23,307 nucleotides of DNA, taken from assembly GCA_036897485.1 (NCBI GenBank), contig JAYMTF010001460.1:1-23307 (forward strand), read 5' to 3'. This stretch comes from Pelargonium nanum (taxonomy: Eukaryota; Streptophyta; Magnoliopsida; Geraniales; Geraniaceae). Position numbers and translations under genes: made by a program. Positions 1 through 13,951 of the stretch are shown in pieces. The notes below the pieces were generated by a model, which was not told the origin of the DNA, did not search any database, and was given only the letters and a program-made list of their open reading frames with translations. Each line of letters opens with the position of its first letter. The first letter of the stretch is position 1.

Positions 1-75
1 ATTTGAACCCACGACCTCCTACATGGAGATGTGTGTCTTGACCATTGCGCCACCCTCTAGGGGGCTCCGTGGTAG
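1..75 (-). mobile_element. tRNA-derived SINE head, cut by the left window edge
   Basis: Read on the minus strand, TGGCGCAATGG (52-42) fits the Pol III A box and GGGTTCAAAT (10-1) fits the start of a B box, at tRNA-like spacing. The body would continue left of base 1. The anticodon arm does not fold cleanly, so a SINE or tRNA relic is more likely than a working tRNA gene. Confidence 0.5.
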
Positions 76-527
76 AGATTTCAATTTCGGATTTTGAGTC
101 GGGTTTAGATTAGTGAAGAAGTCAATTTGAATCTGGCCAGGGCCACGAGTTTTTTGGGGGTTCAAGCTATTGGTCGGGTTTTATTTCTTTAGTATGGGAT
201 GTGGGAGTTCGTCCGGGTTCACCTGACTTAAAATTTGGTTGGATAGGGTTAAAAGTCTGATCGGATTTTGAGTGTTCGGAAATTCAGGGTTTAAATTGTC
301 GGCTATATTGGTAGCGTTGGTTGCAGCTCAATCTGTCTGGGCAAAAAACACATATAATTTTATCAAATTACAATTTGTTTGTCCTAACGTTTGTCACTAC
401 TTGGTGGGATGAGATATGACCAATAAAAACGCGCAAGTTTTTTGTCCATGCTCATGACGTGAATTGTCATGTCTATGTCATGTTTAAGTCAAATATGTGT
501 CGTGTCGGGTTGCAAGTCAACACAAAT
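76..527. other. Non-coding flank, nothing recognised
   Basis: AT-rich sequence with degenerate TCGGGTTT/GGTTC words (about 90-300), the cryptically simple type common in plant intergenic DNA. No gene is supported. Confidence 0.5.
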
Positions 528-569
528 ACAACATGTTTTTTTTTTTTTGAACGATAAACACAACATGTT
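528..569 (-). mobile_element. Very short 5'-truncated LINE insertion with target-site duplication
   Basis: Direct repeats ACAACATGTT (528-537 and 560-569) bracket a 22-bp insert, an 11-base T run followed by GAACGATAAAC. Read on the minus strand this is a GTTTATC-containing 3' end plus poly(A), as left by target-primed reverse transcription. A second insert with a related tail lies at 5436-5498. Confidence 0.5.
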
Positions 570-689
570 AGTGTTCAAATATTGAACACTAATACCACAC
601 GTTTAACGTCTAATAATTGTGTTGGTGTGTCGCGTTCGTGTCAATTTTTCATTTTTGCTTCCACCACTTCATATTTAGCAAAATGGAGG

Positions 690-866
690 TACTCCCTACA
701 AAATAAGTGTCATGCTTGTGTTGTAACAAATTCAGGAAAACTCACATTTTACAGGAACACTAAAGATAATTCATACGTAACAACATTCTTAGAAAAAACG
801 AGCACAAGACACTTTGAAACAAAAATGCAGTTAAAACCGTACACTTAATTTGGAACGGAAAGAGTA
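690..866. mobile_element. Stowaway-like MITE (Tc1/mariner type, non-autonomous)
   Basis: Imperfect terminal inverted repeats: left CTCCCTACAAAATAAGTGTC (692-711) and, read inward on the minus strand, right CTCTTTCCGTTCC then AAATTAAGTGT (864-841). Both match the Stowaway consensus (CTCCCTCCGT.CCAAAATAAGTG), the left one lacking about five bases. TA target duplications at 690-691 and 865-866. Internal length 173 bp, no coding. An open frame crossing it (582-848) is fortuitous. Confidence 0.7.
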
Positions 867-948
867 ATTTACAATCAACAATATTATCTACTTTGACATT
901 GGTCTAAATTTCCCAAAGATATGATAAAATAAAGGAATAATTACATAT

Positions 949-1038
949 GGCTACCCTGTAATTGACACATTTTGCAATTGACTACCATATACATTTTTCG
1001 TAACTATTAACTACCGTGTACTTTCCATCACAATCCAA
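949..1038. repeat. Three diverged ~30-bp units
   Basis: Units beginning GGCTACC (949), GACTACC (980) and AACTACC (1009), each followed by a similar ATTGACACATTTT-like stretch, suggest an old tandem repeat just downstream of the RS2Z gene. Confidence 0.4.
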
Positions 1039-1302
1039 AAAATCATGCCATCATGGGTAATATAAGAAACAAATTATAATTTGACAATGAAAAGTAACTT
1101 AATTCCAAACAAATATAAATAAAGTACAATTCCACCACACTAATTTAAAGTCTGAAAATAGTATGCTCAATCACAAAAACTCTTTTAACTACCTTGAGTT
1201 CCAAAATGATGCCAAGGAGCACTTTAGTTTGGCACATGCTACAAAAGTAAATAACATTACTTACTCTAGACTTTGGCTTGCACATCCTCAACAGAAAAGC
1301 AA

Positions 1303-4300
1303 CTATGGAGATTCACTGCCTCTTGGGGATTTGCTATTGCCATCAGCTGGGCTCCGGTCGTCTCTAGGACTCGGACTGAGACCATTACCTTCAGAAGGGC
1401 TTTGGTACTTCCTCGCTGGAGGGCTGTCCCTCTCGGGGCTACCAGGGCTTCGGCTCCTTCTGTCTGGGCTAACATCTTCCCGAGCGGCCAGCGTGTGATT
1501 CGGTGGAGACTGGCTGCGAGGAGATTGGCTGCGCTTGTCGGGTGTTGGGGAACGCTTCCTGTCCTTGGGTATGCTGCTCTTTCCCTCGGACCTCCTGCTG
1601 CGAGGGCTGTACGAGCTCCTTTGACGCTCAACGCTTCTCTCTCTCTTGACAGGGGATCTTGACCGGCTGGTGATAGCAAAATGTCAGGAGTCAGATATTG
1701 AGTAAACGGGTATGGATATCGTATAAAAAAACAATAGTAGACTCAAAACTGATCCTAGAGAGTATGGTATGGATATAATGATTATTTACAATTTTAAGGA
1801 TCAGATTCCTACAATGCCCGTTGGGGTTTCCTCTACCTGAGGTCTTAATGGTTGTTGGTGTCGTTCGTATCGTACCACAATACGATACGGTTCAAAATAC
1901 AAACGGTACATATAAGTTGGTTGAATCGTTGAAATCTGAATCGGTTGCTGAACCGTGTGTATCAAGTCGAATCTGTATGAAACGAGTGGTTCACTACGGT
2001 TCATACAATTCAAATATTTTGGCCCTTTCTAATGATTTAGATTATGGACCACGATTCAAAACCATACTTGCATTGAGCCAACACAAGCCCACACTATTAG
2101 GCATGGCGTCAAAATTGATTATATGCACATAAAAATGAGTAAGGCTACATACAATTGTCATAATGATCAGAAGAAATTCAATGGAACAGCATAAAAGGGT
2201 CCTAAATATAAGAATCATAAACCGGGAGTAAAAGATGATAACCTGTAGCTGCGGCTGCGGCTATAACTACGGCTGCGGCTCCTGCGATTGCGTGGAGAGC
2301 GTGAGTGTGATCTAACAGGTGAACGTGAGTCACTCCGCCCACGACTGCACATACAAATTTAGCAAGTAAGAACATGCAAACCGATATTTGCTTGTTTTAG
2401 GGTTTCAAATGAAAAATGACAATACCTAGTTTTCTTGGGATCATTCTTGCAGTTTCTTTCAATGTGTCCTCTTTCTCCACATCGGTAACACTTGTTCTTC
2501 CAGTCTCCATCTTTGCAATCTCGAGCCCAATGGCCATCAATACCACAGTTAAAGCAACGCCCAGATCCAGGAGGAGGACCTCTACCCAGATATTCTCGAG
2601 AGCCACGCGGTGCCTGCTCCAAGTTTAAACAACAAAAGAAAACAAATTCCATTAGATGGCTTGATACAGCTGAAACTAGAAGCCTTAAGAGGTTAAGTTT
2701 ATATATTATAGGAGAACAAATAAGGAGTTAGTTGGGGAACCATACAAAATGACAGACATATAGAGAATAAATCAAAATCATTTGGGGAAAGGATGGCAAA
2801 CAAACTAGAGGAAATACAATAACATGAAAAATATGTAGTACACATATATGTGTATAAGCTCCATAAGTCAGAATTAAGAACGAGAAAGATAAGGCTGTTA
2901 TAAATCACGGGAAAACTAAAAACATGCAAAGAATGACAGATACGCAGTTGCAATAACAAACTAGTCAAAGAATATGAAACTTAAGCACAAAATAAGAAAG
3001 CTCTAATACAAATTAGTAATGGAGCCATAAAATGTATCAAAGGCAATCAAATCCAAGCAAAAAGTTCCATTTCATATATTTTAATACTCAACATTCAACA
3101 TTTTCTCCAGAAAACTAAACCTTAATTTCTCATTCACAGTAGACCAAACATTGATTTAATTGACATTGACACAAATAGATTATCACACTAATAGTACAAA
3201 TACAATGGTATGAACGAATAACATTAAAAGCCTTTTGAATCTCTAAAACTTTCATTGCAATACAAATAATTCTTCCATCACGATGAAATTATAGTCCAAA
3301 AGTTTCAAGACGCTAATAAACTTACCCCCTTTGCAAATTCTACAATGATGCGGCTTCCATTAAATTCCCGCCTATCCAAGTTATATCTTGCATCATCAGC
3401 ATCTCGAGAATCACTGAAATCCTGTGGACATAAGAGGATAAAAGGAGCAAAAGACATGTCTAATATTTATTTTGTGGTTATATATATCAATGTTCCCATG
3501 AGATTACAAGGAAAATTTAAATAAATAAAAACATGATTAATCAATGGAAACATTAACAAAGAAGAAAACAAAGGACGGGCATAAGGTCTGACACTTACAA
3601 CGAATGCGAAATCTTTCTTCATATCCACATCTCGAACTCTGCGTAAATGGGTTCCAGAAACAACAAAGCCGTCATTATTCAAAAACTGCAAGTTGTATGT
3701 TACTTCACCCTTCACAGACGTACTAAACACCAGTTTGAAATTGTTGCCATCTCCATAAAAAACACCAATTAGATTACAGAAATAATCGCCCCAAGTCTCC
3801 TATATAAGCGACAAGAATGTCCACCAAGGCCACCCTTTCATCACAGACCTCCAGTTTAGGCAAATGCCATGAAACCTGATCATCATTCGAGTTAAAAAAT
3901 GACACCTAAGGATACAATGCTTCCACACAGATAACTTGATGAACCGTTATAACCATAGTTACCGAAATCACTGTTTCGGTAGTGATTCACAATCTGGAAC
4001 GGACATTCCAAAACGTGAAATTTGACTTTCCTGTTTCTATAAGATTCCATTCAACAAATAATAGTAATTTTTAATGGTCAATGGAAATGCCAAAAGCTAT
4101 AACTAACAATGGTCCACATGTTATACTCCTAAACCAAACACTAGTGCATAGACCTAATATATTATTGAACATACTTGAGTTAATTAGTTCCAAATTCACA
4201 TTCCAGAAGTCTACTGTCTACCCCACTTATCGAGACCCCAAGCATTCCACATTTCTGTGTTCATACGTACAAAAGTGTTAACGCGATCCAGATAACAATG

Positions 4301-4755
4301 GTTAGAACTTGTAACTCAAATCCAAGCAAGCACAACAATTTAGTTATGCCTTAAATACCCTTCAAATTTCAACGAGGCACCCCAATACCCCTTACGGCCA
4401 TACACCACATACACCCCTATATACTAACAATTTAGATTAACAACCAAACAAGCATCTCACAGAGTGTGTCATCAAACAGAGAAACCAACTAAAATGCTCT
4501 CTCAAACTACATACATAACAAATTAGCAACAAAAGTAAAATTCACAGCATATGTTCATAAAATTTTGAACACTCCACAACAATCCACATATGACTAATAG
4601 AAGAACAAGGTCAAAATTAACTAAATTTGATGGAGAAATTTTTTATACCTCCCATATCTGCCGAAGAGGCTTTCCAGATCGCGTGAACGCGTCCTTGAAG
4701 ACAAGCGACCGACGTAGAGCCGTGTGTTACTATTCCGATCTTCGTGACGAGGCAT
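1303..4755 (-). CDS. RS2Z32/RS2Z33-like: RS2Z-type SR splicing factor (RRM, two CCHC zinc knuckles, RS domain), six coding exons
   Basis: Nuclear pre-mRNA splicing factor of the plant-specific RS2Z class. Coding exons: 4755-4649, 3638-3599, 3421-3326, 2613-2426, 2344-2243 and 1666-1303. All introns are GT-AG and the total is 897 nt, giving 298 residues plus TAG, close to the usual family length. The start reads [18 protein letters not shown]. The RRM covers about residues 11-81, with RNP2 (RLYVGRL) at 12-18 and RNP1 (KDFAFVDF) at 44-51. Two CX2CX4HX4C knuckles have ligands C101/C104/H109/C114 and C123/C126/H131/C136. From residue 144 the chain is rich in RS and SP dipeptides and ends in PRGSESP. 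Two zinc knuckles separate RS2Z from the one-knuckle RSZ class. Family knowledge: binds RNA through the RRM and knuckles, and recruits spliceosome components through a phosphorylated RS tail. The roughly 1-kb intron inside the RRM is typical and is often alternatively spliced. Exon ends are by eye but the frame closes exactly. Confidence 0.95.
1667..2242 (-). other. RS2Z intron 5 (576 nt)
   Basis: Donor GTTATC at 2242-2237 and acceptor CACCAG ending at 1667. The interval about 1855-2010 is rich in degenerate CGGTTC/GATACG words, a cryptically simple sequence type. Open frames crossing it are not coding: they lie inside the intron and resemble nothing known. Confidence 0.7.
2614..3325 (-). other. 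RS2Z intron 3 (712 nt)
   Basis: AT-rich intron between the RRM end and the first zinc knuckle, with donor GTAAG at 3325-3321 and acceptor GCAG ending at 2614. I see no gene, transposon or clear repeat inside it. Confidence 0.75.
3639..4648 (-). other. Long intron of the RS2Z gene that interrupts the RRM
   Basis: This 1010-nt intron splits the RRM between RNP2 and RNP1. Retaining it adds eight sense codons after Arg36 and then hits TAG at 4623-4621, so an unspliced product would be truncated within the RRM. In plant SR genes this long intron is a known site of conserved, autoregulated alternative splicing. It contains overlapping alternative hairpins at 3961-3987. I could not identify a specific alternative exon. 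Confidence 0.7.
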
Positions 4756-5060
4756 TTTCGAGCTACAATCGGCACAAACAAATCGTTCTGTTAGCGAAAA
4801 TCTAAATCAATCTCACGGAAACAAATAGGATTCAATAATTTGATAGCAATCATCACAGAAACATACAGTACAAAACTCAGATCTGATGCAAAATACAATC
4901 CATAAAACCATAAATTTCAATCGCGTATAAAAAACGATCGAATTAAAACAGAAACCGCTCACAAATTTCGTACCTTGGAGAGAGAAATGACGAACCCTAG
5001 ATTTGATTAGCCCTAGATTTTGCGAGAAGAGACAGAGAGAGAGAGACTCAGGATTCGAAG
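4756..5060 (-). other. 5' untranslated leader of the RS2Z gene with a 5'-UTR intron
   Basis: On the minus strand a strong donor (CCAAG then GTACG) lies at 4974/4973. An acceptor (GATTGTAG then CTCGAAAATG) lies at 4763/4762, seven bases before the ATG. This predicts a 211-nt leader intron (4763-4973), consistent with the absence of an in-frame upstream start. The upstream leader exon (4974 to about 5050) is purine/pyrimidine biased and carries two CCCTAG words (around 4995-5000 and 5011-5016) resembling telo-boxes. The exact transcription start is not visible. Confidence 0.65.
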
Positions 5061-5118
5061 AGGAAAAGATAATAATGTTGGGTGCAGCTCCTGAGGAAAA
5101 TAGATTAGGTTGAGAAAT

Positions 5119-5159
5119 TGGGCCTAATGGGCTTTCACTAGATTGGGCTGTTTGGCCCA
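5119..5159 (-). promoter_or_regulatory. Cluster of four TGGGCY (site II) promoter elements for the RS2Z gene
   Basis: TGGGCC at 5119-5124, TGGGCT at 5128-5133 and 5144-5149, and GGCCCA (TGGGCC on the minus strand) at 5154-5159. They lie about 60-110 bp upstream of the probable transcription start. TGGGCY elements combined with telo-box-like words are a known signature of constitutively expressed plant genes for translation and RNA processing, where TCP-type factors bind. The role here is inferred from motif and position. Confidence 0.6.
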
Positions 5160-5435
5160 AATTGGGTTAAAAAGTTTATTTGAAACCAAAAATTAAATTA
5201 ATACACATGAGGAAAATATTTATGAACACCATTCGAAATTTGAATTTGCTTTTGATGGTAATATGCCACTAATTATAAGTTATGTTTAGAGCTGACTATT
5301 CGGTTTTCAAGTCGGAGTTGTATATGTATAATTTAAATCTAACAATTCGGTTTTCAAGCAATTCGGTTTTCAAGCAGAGCTTGTGAATGCTTTAAAAAAT
5401 TGCTTAAGAAATTGACACTTCAGGTTTGAAATTGG
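5160..5435. repeat. Intergenic DNA between RS2Z and ECA with 16-bp repeat copies
   Basis: CAATTCGGTTTTCAAG occurs twice head-to-tail at 5343-5358 and 5359-5374, with a one-mismatch copy (CTATTCGGTTTTCAAG) at 5296-5311. No gene is seen. Confidence 0.7.
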
Positions 5436-5498
5436 ATTTAAGTTTTTTTTTTTTGGATAAACTAGAACAATTCATTAAAGCCAAACATAATTTAAGTT
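5436..5498 (-). mobile_element. 5'-truncated LINE 3' tail (45 bp) with target-site duplication
   Basis: A T run (to 5454) followed by GGATAAACTAGAACAATTC and AAAGCC is flanked by 9-bp direct repeats ATTTAAGTT (5436-5444 and 5490-5498). Read on the minus strand it ends GTTTATCC plus poly(A), similar to the smaller insert at 528-569. This is the mark of a dead-on-arrival non-LTR element. Confidence 0.55.
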
Positions 5499-5985
5499 GA
5501 ATATGAATGACTCAAGTAATGCAAGTTTCATATAATGAAATGTGTGGTTGAGTGTAGATTTGTCTAACCCGATCGAATGGCAAACCCAAATTGGTCAGAC
5601 TCGAAAATTAATCGGATCTATTTTTTGTGACCAATGTCTTGGAGTCTCCCTATTCAGTCCTTTATATTATAGTTGTATAATTCACCTATGCCAATCCTTG
5701 AAATCTTCATGAACACCTATTGCACTGGATACATACTCAAATCTTCATGTATATTTCTTCTACTACAAAGATGCTATTTGAAGAAAAACATAAAATATCC
5801 TCTGAAATACTAATATTTTGGTGCTTTTCAAATAAACTATCAAAGCTGCATTGCATTGCATTTTCCTTTTGCATTTCATAAAAATGAGTAGTGTTACTAT
5901 CAAAGCCTAAAAAAAATTTAAGAAGGAATTAGAGTTGCAATTACAAGTTCACCCACTCCGAATTGGGTCGATGGGTCCTCTCCGG
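5499..5985. other. Intergenic DNA and probable 3' untranslated region of the ECA gene
   Basis: No coding or repeat signal is seen. The part nearest 5986 presumably holds the ECA 3' untranslated region, but I could not place a polyadenylation site. Confidence 0.4.
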
Positions 5986-11174
<5,189 letters not shown>

Positions 11175-11183
11175 CGTTTCACA

Positions 11184-11623
11184 CTACAGACAGTCCTCAG
11201 AAACACCAAACCACAAAGCTTCACCAAGAATCGCACGAAAATTTCAGATCAAGTTCATCAAAACAAAACACTAAACTCCTCACAATCCAAATCTGAAAAC
11301 AAAAACACCAAAACAAAGCAACCAAAACTTCAATTTCACTATAAAATAAATAAATCAAATCATTGTAGAAAGCTACGAAACCATCCAATTTCGACTAGAA
11401 CATACAGTGTGCGTAGTCTAGGCTCCGATTTCCGAGCTAAGAAAGCTTCTGGCTTCAGGCTTCTCCTCCTCCGAAACAAACTGTGCTGCAACTCCAATCG
11501 TACACAGCTTCACCTATAATCGCACGAAAATTTCAATCCAAAACTCGAAACAAAGCAACTAAACTTCAATCTCAGAATCATCACAAAAAGCAACAAAACA
11601 ATCAAATTCCAACTCAAACATAC
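11184..11623 (-). other. Probable 5'-leader intron of the ECA gene, with two competing donor sites
   Basis: An acceptor-like CTGTCTGTAG ends at 11184, nine bases before the ATG. Donor-like ACTGTATGTT sequences occur twice, with the GT starting at 11623 and at 11405, one in each copy of a diverged duplication. Either gives a leader intron (440 or 222 nt). Leader introns are common in plant genes, but this one is inferred from splice-site words alone. Confidence 0.4.
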
Positions 11624-11702
11624 AGTGCGTTCCGATAGCCGAGCAGCGAAGGCTTCTGGCTTCTCCTCCTGCGAAACAATCAGTATCGCAATTCCAGTCG
11701 TC
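11218..11702 (-). repeat. Diverged tandem duplication in the ECA leader region
   Basis: Unit A (about 11218-11500) and unit B (about 11507-11702) share an ordered series of words: AGCTTCACC followed by AATCGCACGAAAATTTCA (11218 and 11508), AAAGCAAC then CTTCAAT, ACATACAGTG (11400 and 11618), AAGCTTCTGGCTTC or AGGCTTCTGGCTTC, TTCTCCTCC, and GCAACTCCAATCGT versus GCAATTCCAGTCGT at the ends. The offset is about 290 bp at one end and about 200 bp at the other, so one unit has gained or lost DNA. Confidence 0.75.
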
Positions 11703-12056
11703 TTAAAGTGGTGTTTGTTTCTCGAGAAAAAGCGAGAAAGTGAAGTTGCGCCACTGTGAGCTTCTTGTTCTCTACGAGAGCTCTAAAACAATGATAATAA
11801 ATTGTGATTAAGGGATTAATTGTTGGGATTAAGGCGGTAATTAGCAATTTCGATGAAACATCCTAATTGGATTAAAAAACAGAGAGAGGTAGAGAGATGG
11901 TTGGTGGCGTCACGGTTCACGGAACACGAAGTGACAGCTGGGACCAATTAAAATTGCTCATCGTTGCTGACATGGCGTTTTCCTATTGGATGGTGGTCTG
12001 TTCCGAGCTCTCCTATTCGCTAGACATCGTGTCGCGAGGAGGCTTTTTTTTTTTAA
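11703..12056 (-). promoter_or_regulatory. Proximal promoter region of the ECA gene
   Basis: Upstream of the duplicated leader. CCAAT words occur in both orientations (CCAAT at 11943-11947; ATTGG at 11985-11989), with GCGTCACGG near 11908. No convincing minus-strand TATA box is seen. The spacing does not match a perfect ER-stress element (CCAAT-N9-CCACG), so I make no stress-regulation claim. An 11-T run lies at 12044-12054. Confidence 0.4.
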
Positions 12057-13811
12057 ATAAAAATTCGAGACATTTTCTTTGTGATTACCGTTAAATTATG
12101 TTTTCTTTTCTAACCAAAAAATATGGTAGCAAAGATAAATGTTTTTTTAAGTAATACACATGTATCAAATATAATACAAAATAATGTGTTGATTTATGAA
12201 ATATGATATATCAAAAATATCATCGTTGATTTTGTACGTATACGTATGTCTTAGGATTGGACGCGCAACGTAAGAAAAAATGAGATGATGGTGATATCAT
12301 ATATGTTGGATTATTTTTCGTTGAAACTTAATTTTAAATTACCAAAGTATGAAATATATATTGCAACGTAGCTTTATACATAGTTTGGTACATTTACCGT
12401 TTTTTTGTTGTATTTTCAAGAAGAAAAAAAAGTTAAGTCATGGATTAAGAAAGTACAATGTTTCATTTTGATATTTAGACTATAACTTTGTTTTTTTTAA
12501 CACGACTATAACTTTGTTTTAAATTGGTATCTTATTTTGTTTATGTTTATGTGTAGTCTCCAAATTATCTGTAACGTTACATTTTGGCTTCACGGCTAAT
12601 TAAACTTGTTCAAATTGGCTTGATCGTAATTGTGAAGTTAAATTATATATGACATATAATTTAAATATTTTGCATCTTTTAGAAAAACAATATGATGATG
12701 TGGTGTGTATATTGTCATAGTAAAGCATTCTCATGGTACGGCATGTAATTGTAGTTAACGCGATTTGACATATAATTGTAGATACATTTGAAGGCAATTA
12801 TCGTAAAGTTATTGACATTTTATTGGCAAAAAAATATAATTAAATGTGTAATGGTAGTTAACAAAATTTGACATAACAAGTACAAGTACAACATGCATGC
12901 ATAGAAGGTTGATACGTGTGGGCAATCTTGTAAGTTAAATTTGAATATAACTCTTGACATTGACTCTAAACTAAAGGGACATTCATAATTTGAGATTATG
13001 ACAAGTCAAAATAAGACTTAAGAATTTGACTTTGGTACTTGCATGAAAAAATTGCTCTCAAATAAATAAATAAACATTTTTTAGGAAGTGAGGAGAAGCT
13101 ACTAGCTAGATGTAGGAATATCGGTTCAAAAACCTAACCCGATTTCGAAATGAAATGAGTGAGGAATTAGGTCTGAATTTGGATTTTAGTGTACAATGTA
13201 CGTAGTTATTCGAGTTTATCCCTATAAAATTTACATTTTCACAATAAAACCTCATCCAAAATTTAGACATACCAAATTATTGATTTGATTGACTTTCAAT
13301 TCATAACTCTTTAGTTGATTTTTTTTATTCTTCTACAAAAATACGTTGAACATATAAAATATGATAGCAATTAGCGCATCTTATTTTCTTCATAAAACAA
13401 ACTACGCTTTAACATGTTAATAAAAGATTTGTTGTATTTATGATTATTTTTAACTTATACGTAAAACAATCAGAATGTGATAATCGAACACTCTGAATTA
13501 ACAATATTAATTGAGGATTCAATTTAATTTGTATATTATAATTTTTAACATCAACATCATATACTTATCCTATATTTTAAGAAACATCAACTTTCAAGGA
13601 CTATGAAAGTGAGAAGTCTTGGTCAAAAACCCAAAATGGGAAAATGGAAAAGCAAAGAGCACTTAAGGCTAGGGAGCTTCCTAGAATGTTCTAAGAGTTG
13701 AAGAAAAAAGCCCATAAATAAGATAAAGAAATGGTGAGAGGAAAAACACTATAATAAGCTTTATAAAAAAAGAAAAAAAACAGTCCACATCTCATCTCAT
13801 CTCAATATCTA
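12057..13811. other. Gene-free AT-rich intergenic DNA
   Basis: Long A/T-rich stretch with no supported gene. The only clear structure is a 17-bp direct repeat, GACTATAACTTTGTTTT (12478-12494 and 12504-12520), around a 9-bp TTTTAACAC spacer, which could be another poly(T)-headed micro-insertion or a simple duplication. Confidence 0.55.
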
Positions 13812-13951
13812 ATCTGATGACCAAGGCATGTTGAGTCAAGCGGTTGATGCGTTTTAGATTTCCTTTGAGACCTCAAGTTCGAGCCTCCTAGCCAACGGTA
13901 TGGGGTGAGATTTATGGGTTTAAGAAAAAAACTAACAACTAAATCAGATGA
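13812..13951 (+). mobile_element. SINE, family 'CCAAGGC' copy 1
   Basis: Body 13821-13942 begins CCAAGGC, carries a B-box-like AGTTCGAGCC (13875-13884) and a 3' segment CTAGCCAACGGTATGGGGTG, and ends in an A-rich tract. It is flanked by ATCTGATGA (13812-13820) and ATCAGATGA (13943-13951), a one-mismatch target-site duplication. It aligns along its length with 20209-20355. Confidence 0.6.

Noticed and set aside
582..848. 88-codon plus-strand open frame
   Set aside because: It spans the Stowaway-like MITE and has no family resemblance, promoter or codon bias.
1163..1662. Plus-strand open frames of 111 and 129 codons over the start of the window's first gene
   Set aside because: They are antisense shadows of the SP/RS-rich last exon of the RS2Z gene, whose minus-strand frame continues perfectly across five introns.
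1266..1679. Minus-strand 137-codon open frame
   Set aside because: It is a different minus-strand frame from the RS2Z last exon; the spliced frame ending PRGSESP is the family match.
11897..12094. ER-stress element or small upstream gene in the ECA promoter
   Set aside because: CCAAT words exist but the spacing to CCACG does not match the element, and the 65-codon frame has no support.
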